The notes under the pieces are model-generated. The model ran no database searches and was not told the origin of the DNA. It saw nothing but the letters and a program-made list of their open reading frames with translations. A DNA stretch of 64,000 nucleotides from Bedellia somnulentella (lineage: Eukaryota; Arthropoda; Insecta; Lepidoptera; Bedelliidae): positions 17,388,678 through 17,452,677 of the forward strand of contig OY755180.1 of the NCBI GenBank assembly GCA_963576735.1, in the 5' to 3' direction. Made by a program: the position numbers and the translations under genes. Positions 23,941-35,380 of this stretch are shown piece by piece; within the stretch, counting starts at the first letter, position 1, and each line of letters opens with the position of its first letter.

Positions 23941-25012
23941 AGCAATTAATAGTACACTCGATCCCTAGATCACGGTCGATAACATCTCTGGCTATAATAT
24001 TTATTGCCCCTGGGTTAATGAAGATTTATTGCTTCCGTCCGTATTGATAAGAGCAAAGCAGTACTATGTCACTTGCTTTATATCATTTGCAACGATAAAT
24101 AATTAATTATATTCACTAGCGCCAAAGCCGGCTTCGAATGGGCTGTAAACTTGATTATCACAAAATATATTTTCACTATGATGCAAGAATAAAAAGGAAC
24201 ATCTATGTTGATGTGTGTATGTATGTCTATCTAACTATATAGGCAGTTTAATGCCACGAAGATGGCTTTGTGACATGTTTCTATTTCTACTGTGGCCATA
24301 AGCGTAGCGGGAGAAATGGCGTTATTTTTCTTTTTTTTATTTATACTTTCGTGAAGTTAACAGCGTTTTTTAAAAACAAACACAAGTTTGAATCTTTGAT
24401 TTTCACATAATAAAGAGAAATATAAACTCATACGTTAAACGGTACATTGATTAGAAACTGGTAAATTTTATACAAATGTATTTTCATATTTAAAAAAATG
24501 ATTAAACAAAGGGTTTTTGGTATTTACAACCGTGTGAATCTGTATACATGTATGGAAAACAAAAGCGGCAGCCTGAATAATAAAGGAGCAATAAGAGAAG
24601 TTTGATAAAACAACAGAACATTAAAATGTTTCTTAGGAAAGCACAAAGTGACCACTACACGTTCTGCCTCCCATAATGTTGATTAATAAAAGCAAATCAA
24701 CAAATTCCATAAAATAAAAAAAATCTTTTCCAATATTTTTAATCACCCGCGTCTTTCCTAACCTCCAATCCAGCCGCCATATTTGGCGCGTCGCCGCCAT
24801 GACCGTAGCTGTCCAGTTAGCACACAGACTACACACTAGACGCAGATAGTGACATTTCAATGACTACAGATGAACTGTAATAGGGGAGATAACGTCGTGT
24901 CCAGCGCTGATTCCAGTCCAGTTATTTATAGGTCCGTGGCGAGATAAGAAATGTGGTTTCTTTGGCTTTGGATTTCTAAGTCTGGGACCTTAATGTGTTA
25001 TGAAAGTGTATG
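23941..25012. other. AT-rich stretch with one regulatory-motif cluster
   Basis: Apart from the motif cluster at 24773-24800 nothing is recognised. Confidence 0.4.
24773..24800. promoter_or_regulatory. Cluster: two YY1/Pho sites flanking a CArG box and an E2F-like site
   Basis: GCCGCCAT at 24773-24780 and 24793-24800 enclose CCATATTTGG (24777-24786, a perfect CArG box) and TTTGGCGC (24782-24789, E2F-like). Four consensus motifs packed into 28 bp is unusual. Whether any is bound is unknown. Confidence 0.4.
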
Positions 25013-25085
25013 GAAAGATTGATGAATGGAATGGAATCGATAGTCTCTGCCTACCCCAATAGGGAATAATGACGTGAGTATGTGA
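25013..25085 (+). mobile_element. Family C SINE, internally deleted
   Basis: 'aaagattgatgaatgga' is joined to 'aatcgatagtctctgcctac', then 'ccccaatagggaataatgac' and 'gtgagtatgtg'. Confidence 0.7.
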
Positions 25086-25731
25086 TGCTTTAACTCTATG
25101 GAAAAAGATGGGTTTGTAATTTTCGAAGCCGTTACAACACGGTCACTTTACTAGTTTCCTTCCAATTATTAACAGATGAGTTACTACACAGATTGTGATA
25201 TTTTTGTTCCTTAAAACATACCTCCATATTTCATGAGTGCATATTATCATCCCGTTAAAACAAAATACATGTTATCCATGAAAAGCTGGGTCGGGTGACT
25301 TGATTTCATAAATTTTATAATACCCTTTCCAGAATGAAGGTCGCAATTATGAGGGAACAAGTGAAATGCCCCATAAGTGAGGAGAGGTTTAATTGCCGTT
25401 CTGTTTTATGTTGCGGAAAGATGCTATTTACTTTGCATAAGTATTAAATAATGCGACTCAGCTCCACCATTATACTTACATCTCTTTTGTACTGTAAAAA
25501 TATGTACATTCCTTTAAAATGTTGTTGTGCTATCTTTATGTTAATTTAAAGAAAAGTGCTTTTTAACGCGGTAACAACTAAAAGGCCAGAATGCCATTGC
25601 ATGCCTAAAAAAGAAGGTACTTTAAACATTAAGTGGCAAAATATTACGTTCAGATGTATTACTATGACCAACAGATTACAGAATGTTGCGTGAGGTTCAG
25701 AAGTACCACTTTTCCAACTTTGGGGATATAT

Positions 25732-26059
25732 AATTCGCCTGTTTTTGTTCATGAAAACCTCATGTGGGGATTATTACTAATAAATAAAGAAAAACATTCA
25801 AATTATGTGATAGTTAGGCGTTCTCAACATTTGCATTCTATCTGTAAAGGCTACTTGCCTTCCGAATTTGTAAAAAAAATCGGAGGTAGGGAACGCAAAC
25901 ACTATTTAAAAAGTGTAAAAGAAACAAAGGATAGAAGAATTTCGCACTGGCAGCCATTGCCACGGTAACTCAATTGGCAGAGCGACGGGGCGTATACCCG
26001 AGGTCGCGGGTTCGATTCCCGCCTGTGTCGAAATTTTTCTTTCCTTTATTTATTCTTTA
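25732..26059 (+). mobile_element. Family D element with 13-bp TSD
   Basis: TTTGGGGATATAT flanks it at 25719-25731 and 26060-26072. From the 5' end it contains an inverted copy of the sequence that follows the tRNA unit in the other D copies ('ttcatgaaaacctcatgtgg' onward), a roughly 165-bp body, a tRNA-like unit and a short T-rich tail. A tRNA-like unit close to the 3' end is the reverse of ordinary SINE layout. A 111-residue frame across it is an artefact of the repeat. Confidence 0.85.
25959..26030 (+). other. tRNA-like sequence in family D, copy 3
   Basis: 72 nt; T arm GCGGG/CCCGC with TTCGATT loop and a good B box. The acceptor has one mismatch, the D stem is broken (ACTC against GAGC), and the anticodon loop is GCGTATA. 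Not a functional tRNA. Confidence 0.75.
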
Positions 26060-26150
26060 TTTGGGGATATATGTTACGGCTTTTTGAATAGAGTTGAGTT
26101 TAAAAGTGTCACTGACTCATTTCTTTCCGTGCGTCAAGGCAAATAAAGGT

Positions 26151-26281
26151 TTGTTGGGCGAGTGGTTGTAGACCCATATTTTACCTACCATATTTTCACC
26201 ACTTAACTTCTGAAAGCGGCTGATTTATTTATAATTATTAAAGTCTGGCTACCTCTTTGTAGGATTTATAGCCGTGTTTAA
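26151..26281 (+). mobile_element. Family A SINE, old 5'-truncated copy
   Basis: 'gggcgagtggttgtagaccc', 'aacttctgaaagcggctga', 'gtctggctacctctttg' and 'tatagccgtg' follow the family order with many substitutions. Confidence 0.7.
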
Positions 26282-26383
26282 TGTGTCTTCAATGATCGTC
26301 CTCACCAAAAAATATAACACTTTACTTTCACCCGTACTTTTAATACAAACAAAAATAACACTTGGTTTTCATAGAAATAGTTC

Positions 26384-26422
26384 CTGACTCCCGCAATTAT
26401 AAATAATGACGTGAGTAAATGT
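26384..26422 (+). mobile_element. Possible family C 3' end
   Basis: 'aaataatgacgtgagtaaatg' resembles the C tail. The hairpin is decayed. Confidence 0.3.
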
Positions 26423-26653
26423 ACTCTATATTAAATAGCTTCACAAAATCGTCGTGGAAATTGCTACCTTATGGAAATCAAGCCTTTAAGGTCCTTAGTC
26501 CTTGATATTTGCTTGAAACTGTAATTTTGACGTAATTGTGTTTATTATGAGCAGTATATGGCGTCCATATTTACTTTGGGATTTACTCAGCCTTCGCTTG
26601 CTTAAGTGATAATATATTTCATGAATATATGTAAAAGCTGTGGCTTGGAATAC

Positions 26654-26893
26654 ATACATATACTCACGGCTATAATTCCCTGGAAGGGGTAGCCAAAGCT
26701 AAGGAATTAGAAATTCTTCAGCCACTTTTGAAAAGTTGAGTGGGGAAAAGATGGTATAATAAGGTTGTTGGTGATGGGTCTCCAACCGCATCGCCATATG
26801 TTCCCTTAAAAGCCCCAATACCGTTAGTCGCCTCTTACGTACACCCGCCGGTAGAAATGGGGTAGCGCTATTCTAAGCCGGCGCTACACAGCT
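26654..26893 (-). mobile_element. Family A SINE, full length with 14-bp TSD
   Basis: TGGCTTGGAATACA lies at 26641-26654 and 26896-26909. The element between is complete from tail to GCTGTGTAGCGCCGGC. This is one of the clearest retrotransposition signatures in the window. Confidence 0.93.
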
Positions 26894-27261
26894 AATGGCT
26901 TGGAATACAACTATGTATACTGAATATTATAAAACAAAGATATATGGTTTCAGTAATAGAAATTAAAATTATTGGTGTGCGTTAAAGTGTTTGAGCAACA
27001 CAGTATTATAAATGATTGCATATTAACCGTTTTGATGACATCAAATCTTGAGGTGACGATTAATAGTACCATCTGGAAGTTTACACCACGTCTTCATATA
27101 CCAAACTCCACATACATGGGCATTCTTAGCTGTAAAGGGAGAAAAAAAGAATTGCTAGTGGGGTAATTGTAGCATCATCTTGATTTCCTAGATATCATTC
27201 GCATAAATGTATGTGTATAATTACGAGCCATGACCTCCTTCATAATAATATAATGATATTA

Positions 27262-27506
27262 TACATACATACATATACTAACGGCTATAAATCCCTAGAA
27301 GGGGTAGCCATAGCCAAGGAATTATAAATTCCTCAGCCACTTTTGGAAGTTGAGTGGGGAAAAGGCGGTAAAATAAAGGTTTTTGGTGATGGGTCTCCAA
27401 CCGCATCGCCCAAAAATCCAATAAAAAGCCCCAATACCCTTAGTCGCCTCTTACGACACCCGTGGGTAGATAGGGGTAGGGACATTCTAAGCCGGCACTA
27501 CACGGT
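27262..27506 (-). mobile_element. Family A SINE, full length, first unit of a tandem pair
   Basis: Complete element with the 'cccgtgggtagatagggg' 5' variant. It is joined without spacer to a second, shorter unit. Confidence 0.88.
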
Positions 27507-27664
27507 GAAGGTGTGGGAAAAGATGGTGAAATAAAGGTGGTTGATGATGGGTCTCCAACCGCATCGCCCAAAAATCCCTCAAAAGCCCCAAACCCGTTAG
27601 TCGCCTCTTACGTACACCCACCGGAAAAAATGGGTTAGTGCTATTCTAAGCCGACACTACACAG
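27507..27664 (-). mobile_element. Family A SINE, second unit of a tandem pair
   Basis: Begins inside the element ('gtgtgggaaaagatgg') and runs to 'gccgacactacacagc'. ATATAATGAT flanks the pair on both sides (about 27248-27257 and 27677-27686), with no duplication at the internal junction. Confidence 0.8.
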
Positions 27665-27803
27665 CTATAATACAATGATATAATGATTTCCAAAAATGCA
27701 ACGCTCCAAACAAAACTACAGCCTCACCAAAATTCTGCTGTACAACTGACTTATAACATTGAAATACAATCAATATACAATCTCGAAGTTATTAATCTTT
27801 ACC

Positions 27804-27847
27804 AGCTCTTGCAGCGCAAGTTTCAGTTCTGTTAGCTCTTGCAGCGC
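27804..27847. repeat. 14-bp direct repeat 30 bp apart
   Basis: AGCTCTTGCAGCGC at 27804-27817 and 27834-27847, at the edge of a small GC-rich patch ('gctgccgggcgcgcg'). Confidence 0.85.
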
Positions 27848-28218
27848 TGCCGGGCGCGCGATTGATTTCTATGTGTACTTTGCAACTGCATTCAAGTTTT
27901 GCATTTATAATAGCTGAATAGCGCTAGAATAGCGTAAAATAACCTCAAAATCATTAATTGTAATTAATGAATCTGATCTATTATGTAGTATTAGATTTTA
28001 GCTTAATTAATTTTGATCGTACATTTATTAACTGAAAGTTTCATTTTGTGATTGAAATTCTGAGAATTTGCTGTTATTTTCTAATGTAGACTTCACAAGT
28101 TTAATATAGTTAAATATGATATATCAATTTGTAATTTATATTTATAAATAGTATATGTAAGTTAATTTTACATTTAACATGGTAATCTTGAATTACTCAA
28201 AAAAAATAATAATGATGT

Positions 28219-28354
28219 GCATACATACATACATGTACTCACGGCTATGAATCCCTTAACGGGGTAGCCAGAGCTTTGGAATGAGAAATTCCTCAGCCAC
28301 TTTTGGAAGTTGATTTGGGAAAAGATGGTAATAATAAAAGTTTTCGTGATGTGG
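28219..28354 (-). mobile_element. Family A SINE, 3' half
   Basis: From the ACAT-rich tail to 'ataaaagttttcgtgatg'. It uses the 'cccttaacggggtagcc' hairpin variant. Confidence 0.8.
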
Positions 28355-28435
28355 TAAACCAATAAATATTTGATTTGAGTACCATAGCTTGGATTCTAGC
28401 CGTCACCAATATAAAACCAAATAGTTATTGCTTGG

Positions 28436-28541
28436 TACATACATACATATACCCACGGTCATTAGTCAGAAAAAAGGGTAGCCAAAGCTAAAAACTCCTC
28501 AGCTACATTTGGAAGATAACAGGGGAGAAGATGGTAAAAAA
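28436..28541 (-). mobile_element. Family A SINE, 3' half, diverged
   Basis: 'acccacggtcattagtcag' through 'ggggagaagatggtaaaaa'. It lies head to head with the next copy. Confidence 0.75.
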
Positions 28542-28544
28542 TTA

Positions 28545-28789
28545 GCTGCGTAGTGCCGGCTCAGAATAGCACTACCCAATTTCTTCCGGTGGGTGTACGT
28601 AAGAGGCGACTAACGGGGTTGGGGCTATTAAGGGATTTTTGGGCGATGCGGTTGGAGACCCATCACCAACAACCTTTATTTCGTCATCTTTACCCCACCC
28701 AACTTTCCAAAGGTGGCTGGGGAATTTCTAATTCCTTAGCTCTGGCTACCCGTACTAAGGACTTATAGCCGTGAGTATATGTATGTATG
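28545..28789 (+). mobile_element. Family A SINE, full length
   Basis: GCTGCGTAGTGCCGGC to 'gccgtgagtatatgtatg'. Its tail is followed at once by an antisense 5'-end fragment. Confidence 0.88.
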
Positions 28790-28816
28790 CCATTCTAAGC
28801 CAACACTACACGGCAA
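28789..28816 (-). mobile_element. Family A SINE, 5'-end fragment
   Basis: 'attctaagccaacactacac' 'ggc' only. With the two copies before it this forms an inverted nest in which the plus-strand copy probably interrupted an older minus-strand element. Confidence 0.7.
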
Positions 28817-29211
28817 GTATTGTTTAGTAATTTAATAAATAACCCACACTCAAACTTCGAAGCTTCCACACATCCAAATACCTATAATACAACTGTCAAA
28901 CGCAGTAACAACTAAGAGTGGTGTAACAATGAAAGCCTTCACCATTGATTACACTACGCTGGTTTGAGTTTAATTAGTGAGTTCAATTAATAAAGTGCTT
29001 TCTTAGTGAAACGCCAATCTGGTCGCGTACAGCGCTCCGCAAAAATTATTCATGAATTCCGAATTGATTTGTGAATATTAAACTCTGATGAACACTATTT
29101 GCCTTTTTATGTTCGGAAACGTTTTAGATTTATTAAGTTCTGATGTCGCGATTGTAACTTGGTTTGGAATTTTAAAAAGTTAATTTATGACTTCTTCAGG
29201 GATTAAAAACA

Positions 29212-29456
29212 CATACATACATATACTCACGGCTATAAATCCCTAGAAGGGGTAGCCGGAGCTAAGGAATTGGAAATTCCTCAGCAACTTTTGGAAGTTG
29301 CGTGGGGAAAAGATGGTAAAATAAAGGTTATTGGTGATGGGTCTCCAACCGCATCGCCCAAAAGTCCATTCAAAAGCCCCAATACCGTTAGTCGCCTTTT
29401 ACGTACACCCACCGGAAGAAATGGGGTAGTGCTATTCTAAGCCGACACTACACAGC
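29212..29456 (-). mobile_element. Family A SINE, full length
   Basis: Complete, close to consensus, and followed by an A-rich run. A TSD cannot be separated from the A-rich flanks. Confidence 0.9.
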
Positions 29457-31063
29457 AAAAAAAAACAATTTCTATGATTTAACAATTATTTTTTTTACAA
29501 TAAAAAACCATTTAAACTTACGGTTAAGTCTCTCTCTTATTGAATGAATGGACTGTAGAATCAATTAAGAGCCGTGATTTTAATGTTTATTTATTTATTC
29601 ACATTTATTCATATTTATTAAAAAAAAGCCATTGCAGTTAACACCCATGCTAATTTTTTTTTTAATATATGTGTATTAATTATATGATTTGTATTTTATT
29701 AATATTTAATAAACTTATAAATAACATCCAACAGCGTTTAACATATTAATTTAGGTATAAATAACTATATTAATCCGAAAGACAAGATATATAGATTAAG
29801 TACTATAAAATGTATTATATGTAGCTAACAGTTGTTTATTTTGCTTTCAGGTAATAATAAGAGATTAAAAGTCCTTTTTTGATATGCAGCTATGTAAGTA
29901 CTGGATCTATCATAGGAATAAAGAAATATATAAATTTAGTTGACTGAAAATAAATTTGACTTTATCAGGAATTAAGTTTAAGGCTAACTTTCGAATGGAA
30001 GTAGGGAGAATTTTAATATTACGGTATATCGCTTATTGACTACAAAACAGTTTAAAAGTCATATTTTTCGACAACAGGGTTACGCTCCTACTACTACTAA
30101 TCTTAACCTACACATAGAATATTAACTCGATACATTACCCTTAAAGCCGCTAAATTCCCCAAACAAATGACCATACGACGAAGATTAAGTCAGTTATATC
30201 ACTTTCCCATTTCACGTGGGAACTCGTTCTTAGTTCGTTGCCCTGAAAGCCTTCGAACATGTATGGGGTAATGCTTAATAAAATAAATGAAGCCTCCGGG
30301 AGCCATAAAGCGTTATGTACCAACAAGCTACAAATTACGGAAACTGTAGCGGTCTAGTCCAAAGTTTACGATGAGTGTTACAGACGCGGGTACCCAACCG
30401 TGGTACGTATGTCAGTACTAAAACGTTCCTAATTACCTAGCAGACTTGACGAGAGTTCTGTGTTGAATCTTTGCAGCTTTCGGAACTAAGTAGCGATAAC
30501 TTGAGTAATGGAACGTGAAATCTGTTGGGATCATATGCAAAGTGATAGTGTTGTGTTGTAAATAAGGGTATGGATGAGCAACAGAATATTATAAGTATTT
30601 GCTTTGTCTCACCAGGTCGCAGTTGCCTTTTACTTGCTTTGTTTAGGCACTTTGTACTAGTAAAAAAAGATTAATATAAGTAGGAACATGACACAATTCC
30701 TCATCTCTTTACTGTACTCTTTTATACACATAAACATTCTAAACAACAGTCGAAGCCAGAAAATAATAATCAGCCAAATTACACATATGCGAGATTAACG
30801 AACAGAATTGATAAAATTGTAAAATAAAATTATTCAGTAACACAAGAAAACAAAGAGATTGTGTATCTTTGAAGAAACTTCCGCCTCGAGTAACCTATTA
30901 AATTGAGCAACCCATACAAAGCAGTGCCACGTTGGTAGCGGCAAGTTAACAAACATACTGGATGCTCCGTTTGAACAGCACTACCTGATTTAGCTGCTCG
31001 AGACATTGCAACTTGGAAGTGATGTAGAGAAACAATGTGTTAGAGAAAACTTTATTTAATAAT
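29457..31063. other. AT-rich stretch, nothing recognised
   Basis: No repeat family or exon recognised. A TTTATT-rich patch lies at about 29580-29640. Confidence 0.4.
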
Positions 31064-31135
31064 GCATGGCTATTCCAAAAAGGGGTAGCCAGAGATAGGG
31101 AAATATTTTATGGACAAAAAGTAAAAGATGTTAAT
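31064..31135 (-). mobile_element. Family A SINE fragment
   Basis: 'tggctattccaaaaaggggt' 'agccagagat' followed by decayed sequence. Confidence 0.55.
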
Positions 31136-32295
31136 AAAGATTTTTAAAATCATCCGTATGTGAGGTTCAGGCAAATTCTACTTCATCATTTGCAACACAT
31201 AAAAGAGATTATATTATATAAAATTACTTTTTTTTCGTATACACTTGCAGTTTACGCATTGTTAGTATTTATAACGCATAAAATTTTTAACGAAACATGT
31301 GTTCAAAAGTAAATATTTAACGATGAGTATATATTTTCATTCGTCTAATGGCCATAACTGTTTCACAAAAGATGCGATCTCTACAGCGTTCTCTCGTCGC
31401 TCGCACTCTTTAGTGAAATACAGACGTTTTCCATTCTACCCTTCTTTATTGTTACAAATGGTGAAAACACAAGACATTATATTCACATGTACTTCCATTC
31501 GCCATCGTTCCCTTTTACAATTTATTTACATAAACGCTGTCCCGCACACACACCTGTAGTGTGAAAGGGATGGACGAAATATTATTTTCCTGCGTATTTT
31601 CGGCATAGCAAAAATCGTTGGAAATAATACGAAGTGAGGTTTGACAGGAACCATTACTTTTATCATCCTAATGCAATCGTGAGGGAAGGCTCTGTGATTT
31701 GGGTGACATTGACGGCTTGGCAGGTGAAAAGCGACCTTTGACGGAAAAAGGAGCGAGCGCCTAAAGAAATAATGAAGAGAAAGTTGCGTAGATATTTGAA
31801 ATAAAGCTTGTATAAAAGATATTTTATATTACATTCGATCTGTTGTCTCCATTTTGTGTTCTGTCGGATCCGCTTCGATGCCCATTAACTTATGAAGGTT
31901 GGAGTGGTTGTAATTGATGTGACTGTCTTTTTGATGGAAATTGAATTATTGAGTAGCGACATTTAAAGAAGTATGGTATCTCTTTATATACAGATTTTAG
32001 ATATATTCATTTTATTGTATTTTTCTTTCTACCTATAAAAGATTATCAGTCATTTTTGATTCTCGACTTCTTTAGATCTCTATTTGGGATGAAGACGAAA
32101 TTTTCAAAATTTCCACTATCAGCTTTCAATAGTTAATAAGAATTTCCAATTCTGGAACACTAACTTCCTCTTTTTAACCGTGAAATTAATATTTATCATT
32201 TGACAATTAAATCAATAGAAACTATTGTAACTTTCATTAAAAAGTTATTGTTTTTGCAATAATTTCAGACTTGTCCCATACATTTTGTAAGTAAG
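31136..32295. other. AT-rich stretch, nothing recognised
   Basis: An 86-residue frame (31299-31559) lies in a slightly GC-richer patch but shows no domain and no convincing splice pattern. Confidence 0.4.
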
Positions 32296-32380
32296 CATAC
32301 ATACATATACTCACGCCGTTAGTTCCATTTGGGGTAAGCAGCATGAATGAAGATAGAGAGGTTTGCCAGGATTGTATCCT
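32296..32380 (-). mobile_element. Family C SINE, 3' part
   Basis: 'catatactcacgccgttagt', the hairpin 'ccatttgggg', then 'gaggtttgccaggattgtat' after an internal deletion. Confidence 0.75.
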
Positions 32381-32834
32381 AAGGGGTGATCCATGGTCTC
32401 TGTGAGTAAGAACAAATACAATATAATTAAAGAAATGGAAAAGCCTAAAATTAAATTTATTATCTAATTTATTAATTCAATTATTATGATATTATATTAG
32501 CCTAATTATTCATTATTATTTACCGTAAAATACAACAATTTGTATCTACATTTTTATTATACGAGTATAAAAGTAAATGTCAAATCTATACTCTAGTTTA
32601 TACGTAAGCTACCTTCAATAATATAATCTCGTATTCAATAATAAAATAGCACGTATTTGTTGAATAAATTATTAAATACTAGATCGTGTTAGCCTTGGTA
32701 CAACTGTACTTTCTTGCACAGCAGCTAAGGCCAACCTTGGTACCATGGCACTAGTTGAGTTGGTTCAATATCATACTTCACTATTATAAATACACTAACC
32801 ATCATATTCGACTTTGCGCATTATCTATTTTATA

Positions 32835-32966
32835 TACATATACTCACGGCCACAAATCCAAAGTATCCAGAGCTTCAGAGCTAGAAACTCCTCAGCCACA
32901 TTTGGAAGTTGATAGAGGACAAGATGGTAGAAAGGGGTAGTGAAATTCTAAGCCGGTACTTCCAGC
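32835..32966 (-). mobile_element. Family A SINE, internally deleted
   Basis: The tail and 'cagagcttcagagctag' are joined after 'gacaagatggtag' directly to 'gtgaaattctaagccgg'. Both ends are kept but the middle is lost. Confidence 0.75.
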
Positions 32967-33104
32967 TAATCTAATCTAGCTTTAACATACACGAAATATA
33001 AGGACATAACTACATACATAGTTAAAGCTCTAGACCAGAAATGGGGAACATTGATAAAACGACAGTTTCAAAATGGAATAATTATAATACGTGTGGATAA
33101 TCAA

Positions 33105-33240
33105 ATTATGTACGCCAGTATATATTATGGCTATGGCCAAATCGCCCTAGATAGAGTAGGCTCGAGCCCCTTGGTGGGGACATATATGGGCTGTGAGGAG
33201 TATATATATGACAGATTTGGTATCTGCGACTAAGGTTGAC
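33105..33240 (-). other. Unclassified repeat-like segment beside a SINE
   Basis: 'ggctcgagccccttggtggg' and 'cagatttggtatctgcgact' look repeat-derived (a palindromic GGCTCGAGCC). They do not belong to families A-D. It abuts a family B copy. Confidence 0.3.
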
Positions 33241-33250
33241 TTTGAAACTC

Positions 33251-33405
33251 ATAAGTTCACGCCTTAAATCCTCGGAGGGGTTGGTTGAGGTACTAAAATT
33301 TCTGAACATCACGTGGCATTGTCACCTGGTGTTCAGAATGCTCACGTTTTGCTTGGACAGTGTACTCACGTGATAGGGGGCAGGCCTATCTCTGTATTGA
33401 ACGAA
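33251..33405 (-). mobile_element. Family B SINE, 5'-truncated
   Basis: From 'ttcacgccttaaatcctcgg' to 'gggggcaggcctatc'. Two CACGTG motifs are retained. Confidence 0.82.
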
Positions 33406-33450
33406 TAAATCTAAGACAATAAGTAATTTAATCAGGTAGTATTGAGAGCA

Positions 33451-33640
33451 GTTCACGGCTATCAATACCAAACACGGGGTAGACAGAGCATCTGCATTAT
33501 AAATTCCTCAGCCACTTTTGAAAGTTGAGTTGAGAGAAGTTTGATGATGTTTAAAAGCTCTAATAATGCCTTAAGCGCCTCTTACGCCACCAGCGGAAAG
33601 AAATAGGTTAGTGCTATTGTAACCCGTCATAACCCAGCCA
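33451..33640 (-). mobile_element. Family A SINE, old diverged copy
   Basis: The order of landmarks is kept ('ttcacggctat', 'cctcagccacttttgaaagt', 'gcgcctcttacgccacc', 'gtgctattgtaa') with many changes and an internal deletion. Confidence 0.7.
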
Positions 33641-34106
33641 CAGTGAATAAATGAATGATCATTATTGTTACTTTCATTTCGCCAACGACGGAATATAGTT
33701 TCAATTAATATATTCGGAGAAGATGAAATTCATTGATAAATGTTGAGATAGCGTGAAATACAATATTAATGCAGCACCGAGCATAAATCAGAACCCAGCA
33801 AATATTTGATGAGAATATTATTGGGGCTGCCAGCGGAAGATGGATTTGTGCAAAAATAGTGATGGGCTGTGTTTGCCGATTGGCTTATATCGATTATTGG
33901 CTAGCGGGGTCTTGATAACACGGAAATGATTGCCAGTTGGCCATCAAACGGTATTACGCCTTAATTAATAAAATGATTTGATTAACATTTAGTATTTGTA
34001 ACTTTTCCAGTGGCCTAATATTTGTTTTATTTTTATTCAATAAACACTTAAAACTCCTATTGTAGTTATACTGCAGTGACAGTTCTTTTCATTAAAATAT
34101 TGCTAA

Positions 34107-34350
34107 TTGTGTAGTGTCGGCTTAGAATAGCACTACCCCATTTCTTCCGGTGGGTGTACGTAAAAGGCGACTATCGGTATTGGGGCGTTTTTCAGGGATT
34201 TTTGGGCGATGCTGTTGGAGACCCATCACCAACAACAACCTTTATTTTACCATCTTTTCCCCACGCAACTTCCGAAAGTGGCTGAGGAATTTCTAATTCC
34301 TTAGCTCTGGCTACCCCTTCTAAAGATTTATAGACGTGAGTATATGTATG
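34107..34350 (+). mobile_element. Family A SINE, full length with 9-bp TSD
   Basis: TATTGCTAA at 34098-34106 and 34351-34359 brackets a complete plus-strand copy. Confidence 0.9.
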
Positions 34351-34806
34351 TATTGCTAAAGGACATAAAAATGTTAGGTGTACGGAAAACTGTCTGTGGT
34401 GTTTTGTCAGAAAAAAAAATTCGCTTTTATAGACTCGGAAACCAATCCTGAAATTGTGACTTTGAACATATGTAAAATATGATGCTGGTTTAATAATTGC
34501 AATGGATTTTCAAAAGAAAATCGCGCTTTTTAAATCGATATTGTATCATTCCCTTCGAGCGACCTTTAAACTAGATATCATGTGGTATAAACTAGCTAAC
34601 TCTTTTGCACTTGCATAGTATCGTATACTTTTATCTCATTCCAACAGAGTCACGATGAAATAACGCTACTGCTGGGCCTCCTGAAAACTACAAAAAATAT
34701 CTTAACTAGAGCTCTCAGTTACCGCAGCAATTTGAAAAATGAACAATATCGATAATATAACATCACTAGTGTGCGCGAAACGAAGCGGATATCGAAAGCT
34801 CATTTC

Positions 34807-34820
34807 CGACGCGCGCGTCG
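34807..34820. repeat. 14-bp perfect GC palindrome
   Basis: CGACGCGCGCGTCG within a short GC-rich patch ('gtgtgcgcgaaacgaagcgg', 'cttccggtgttgcgg'). It could be a protein-binding site or a Z-DNA-prone tract. Confidence 0.6.
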
Positions 34821-35093
34821 CTTCCGGTGTTGCGGAACTTGCGTATTAGTACCTCATTCCTATTTTCACGCCTGTAAAAAAGCTCTTTGTTATTTTCTAC
34901 ATTACCAGCCTTAGTTCTAACTAACAATTTAAAATTAGGTCTCTTAATTTATTTGTAGACAGTTTGCGAAGATGATGCAAAATGTAGTTTACGTTAAGAA
35001 TTATCCAGGTTAATACTTTAGTAATAAAAAAACCCTTTCACATCTCTTTCACTTAAAATATGTTGTTTTTGATTTTATAAAACTTGAAATACT

Positions 35094-35128
35094 ACAATGG
35101 AAACTAATGGCGTGATAATATGTATATA
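35094..35128 (+). mobile_element. Family C SINE, very short 3' end
   Basis: 'caatggaaactaatggcgtg' 'ataatatgtat': the hairpin half and tail only, like the 40-bp insertion at 14.0 kb. Confidence 0.6.
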
Positions 35129-35220
35129 ACTAAATATTTTGTTCAGATCATGAGTGGTGTGTTTAAGAGGTAAGGCAAATAAAGCCGAAATAGGAACCGG
35201 TTTACATTGATACATACATA

Positions 35221-35380
35221 AGTGATTTTTGGCGATGCGGTTGGAGAATCAACCAAAAACTTTAAATTTTGTGCATATTCCCCTCCCAATTTCCAAAAGT
35301 GGTTGAAGAAATTCTTATTCTGAAACTCTGGCTACCCCTTTTAGGGATTTATAGCCGTGAGTATATATATGTATGTTTGT
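35221..35380 (+). mobile_element. Family A SINE, 5'-truncated
   Basis: Starts at 'gatttttggcgatgcggttg' and ends with the (TATG)n tail. TACATTG occurs on both sides. Confidence 0.8.

Noticed and set aside
25633..25968. 111-residue open frame, the longest in the window
   Set aside because: It runs from single-copy DNA into the family D element, whose limits are fixed by a 13-bp TSD. The protein is repeat translation.
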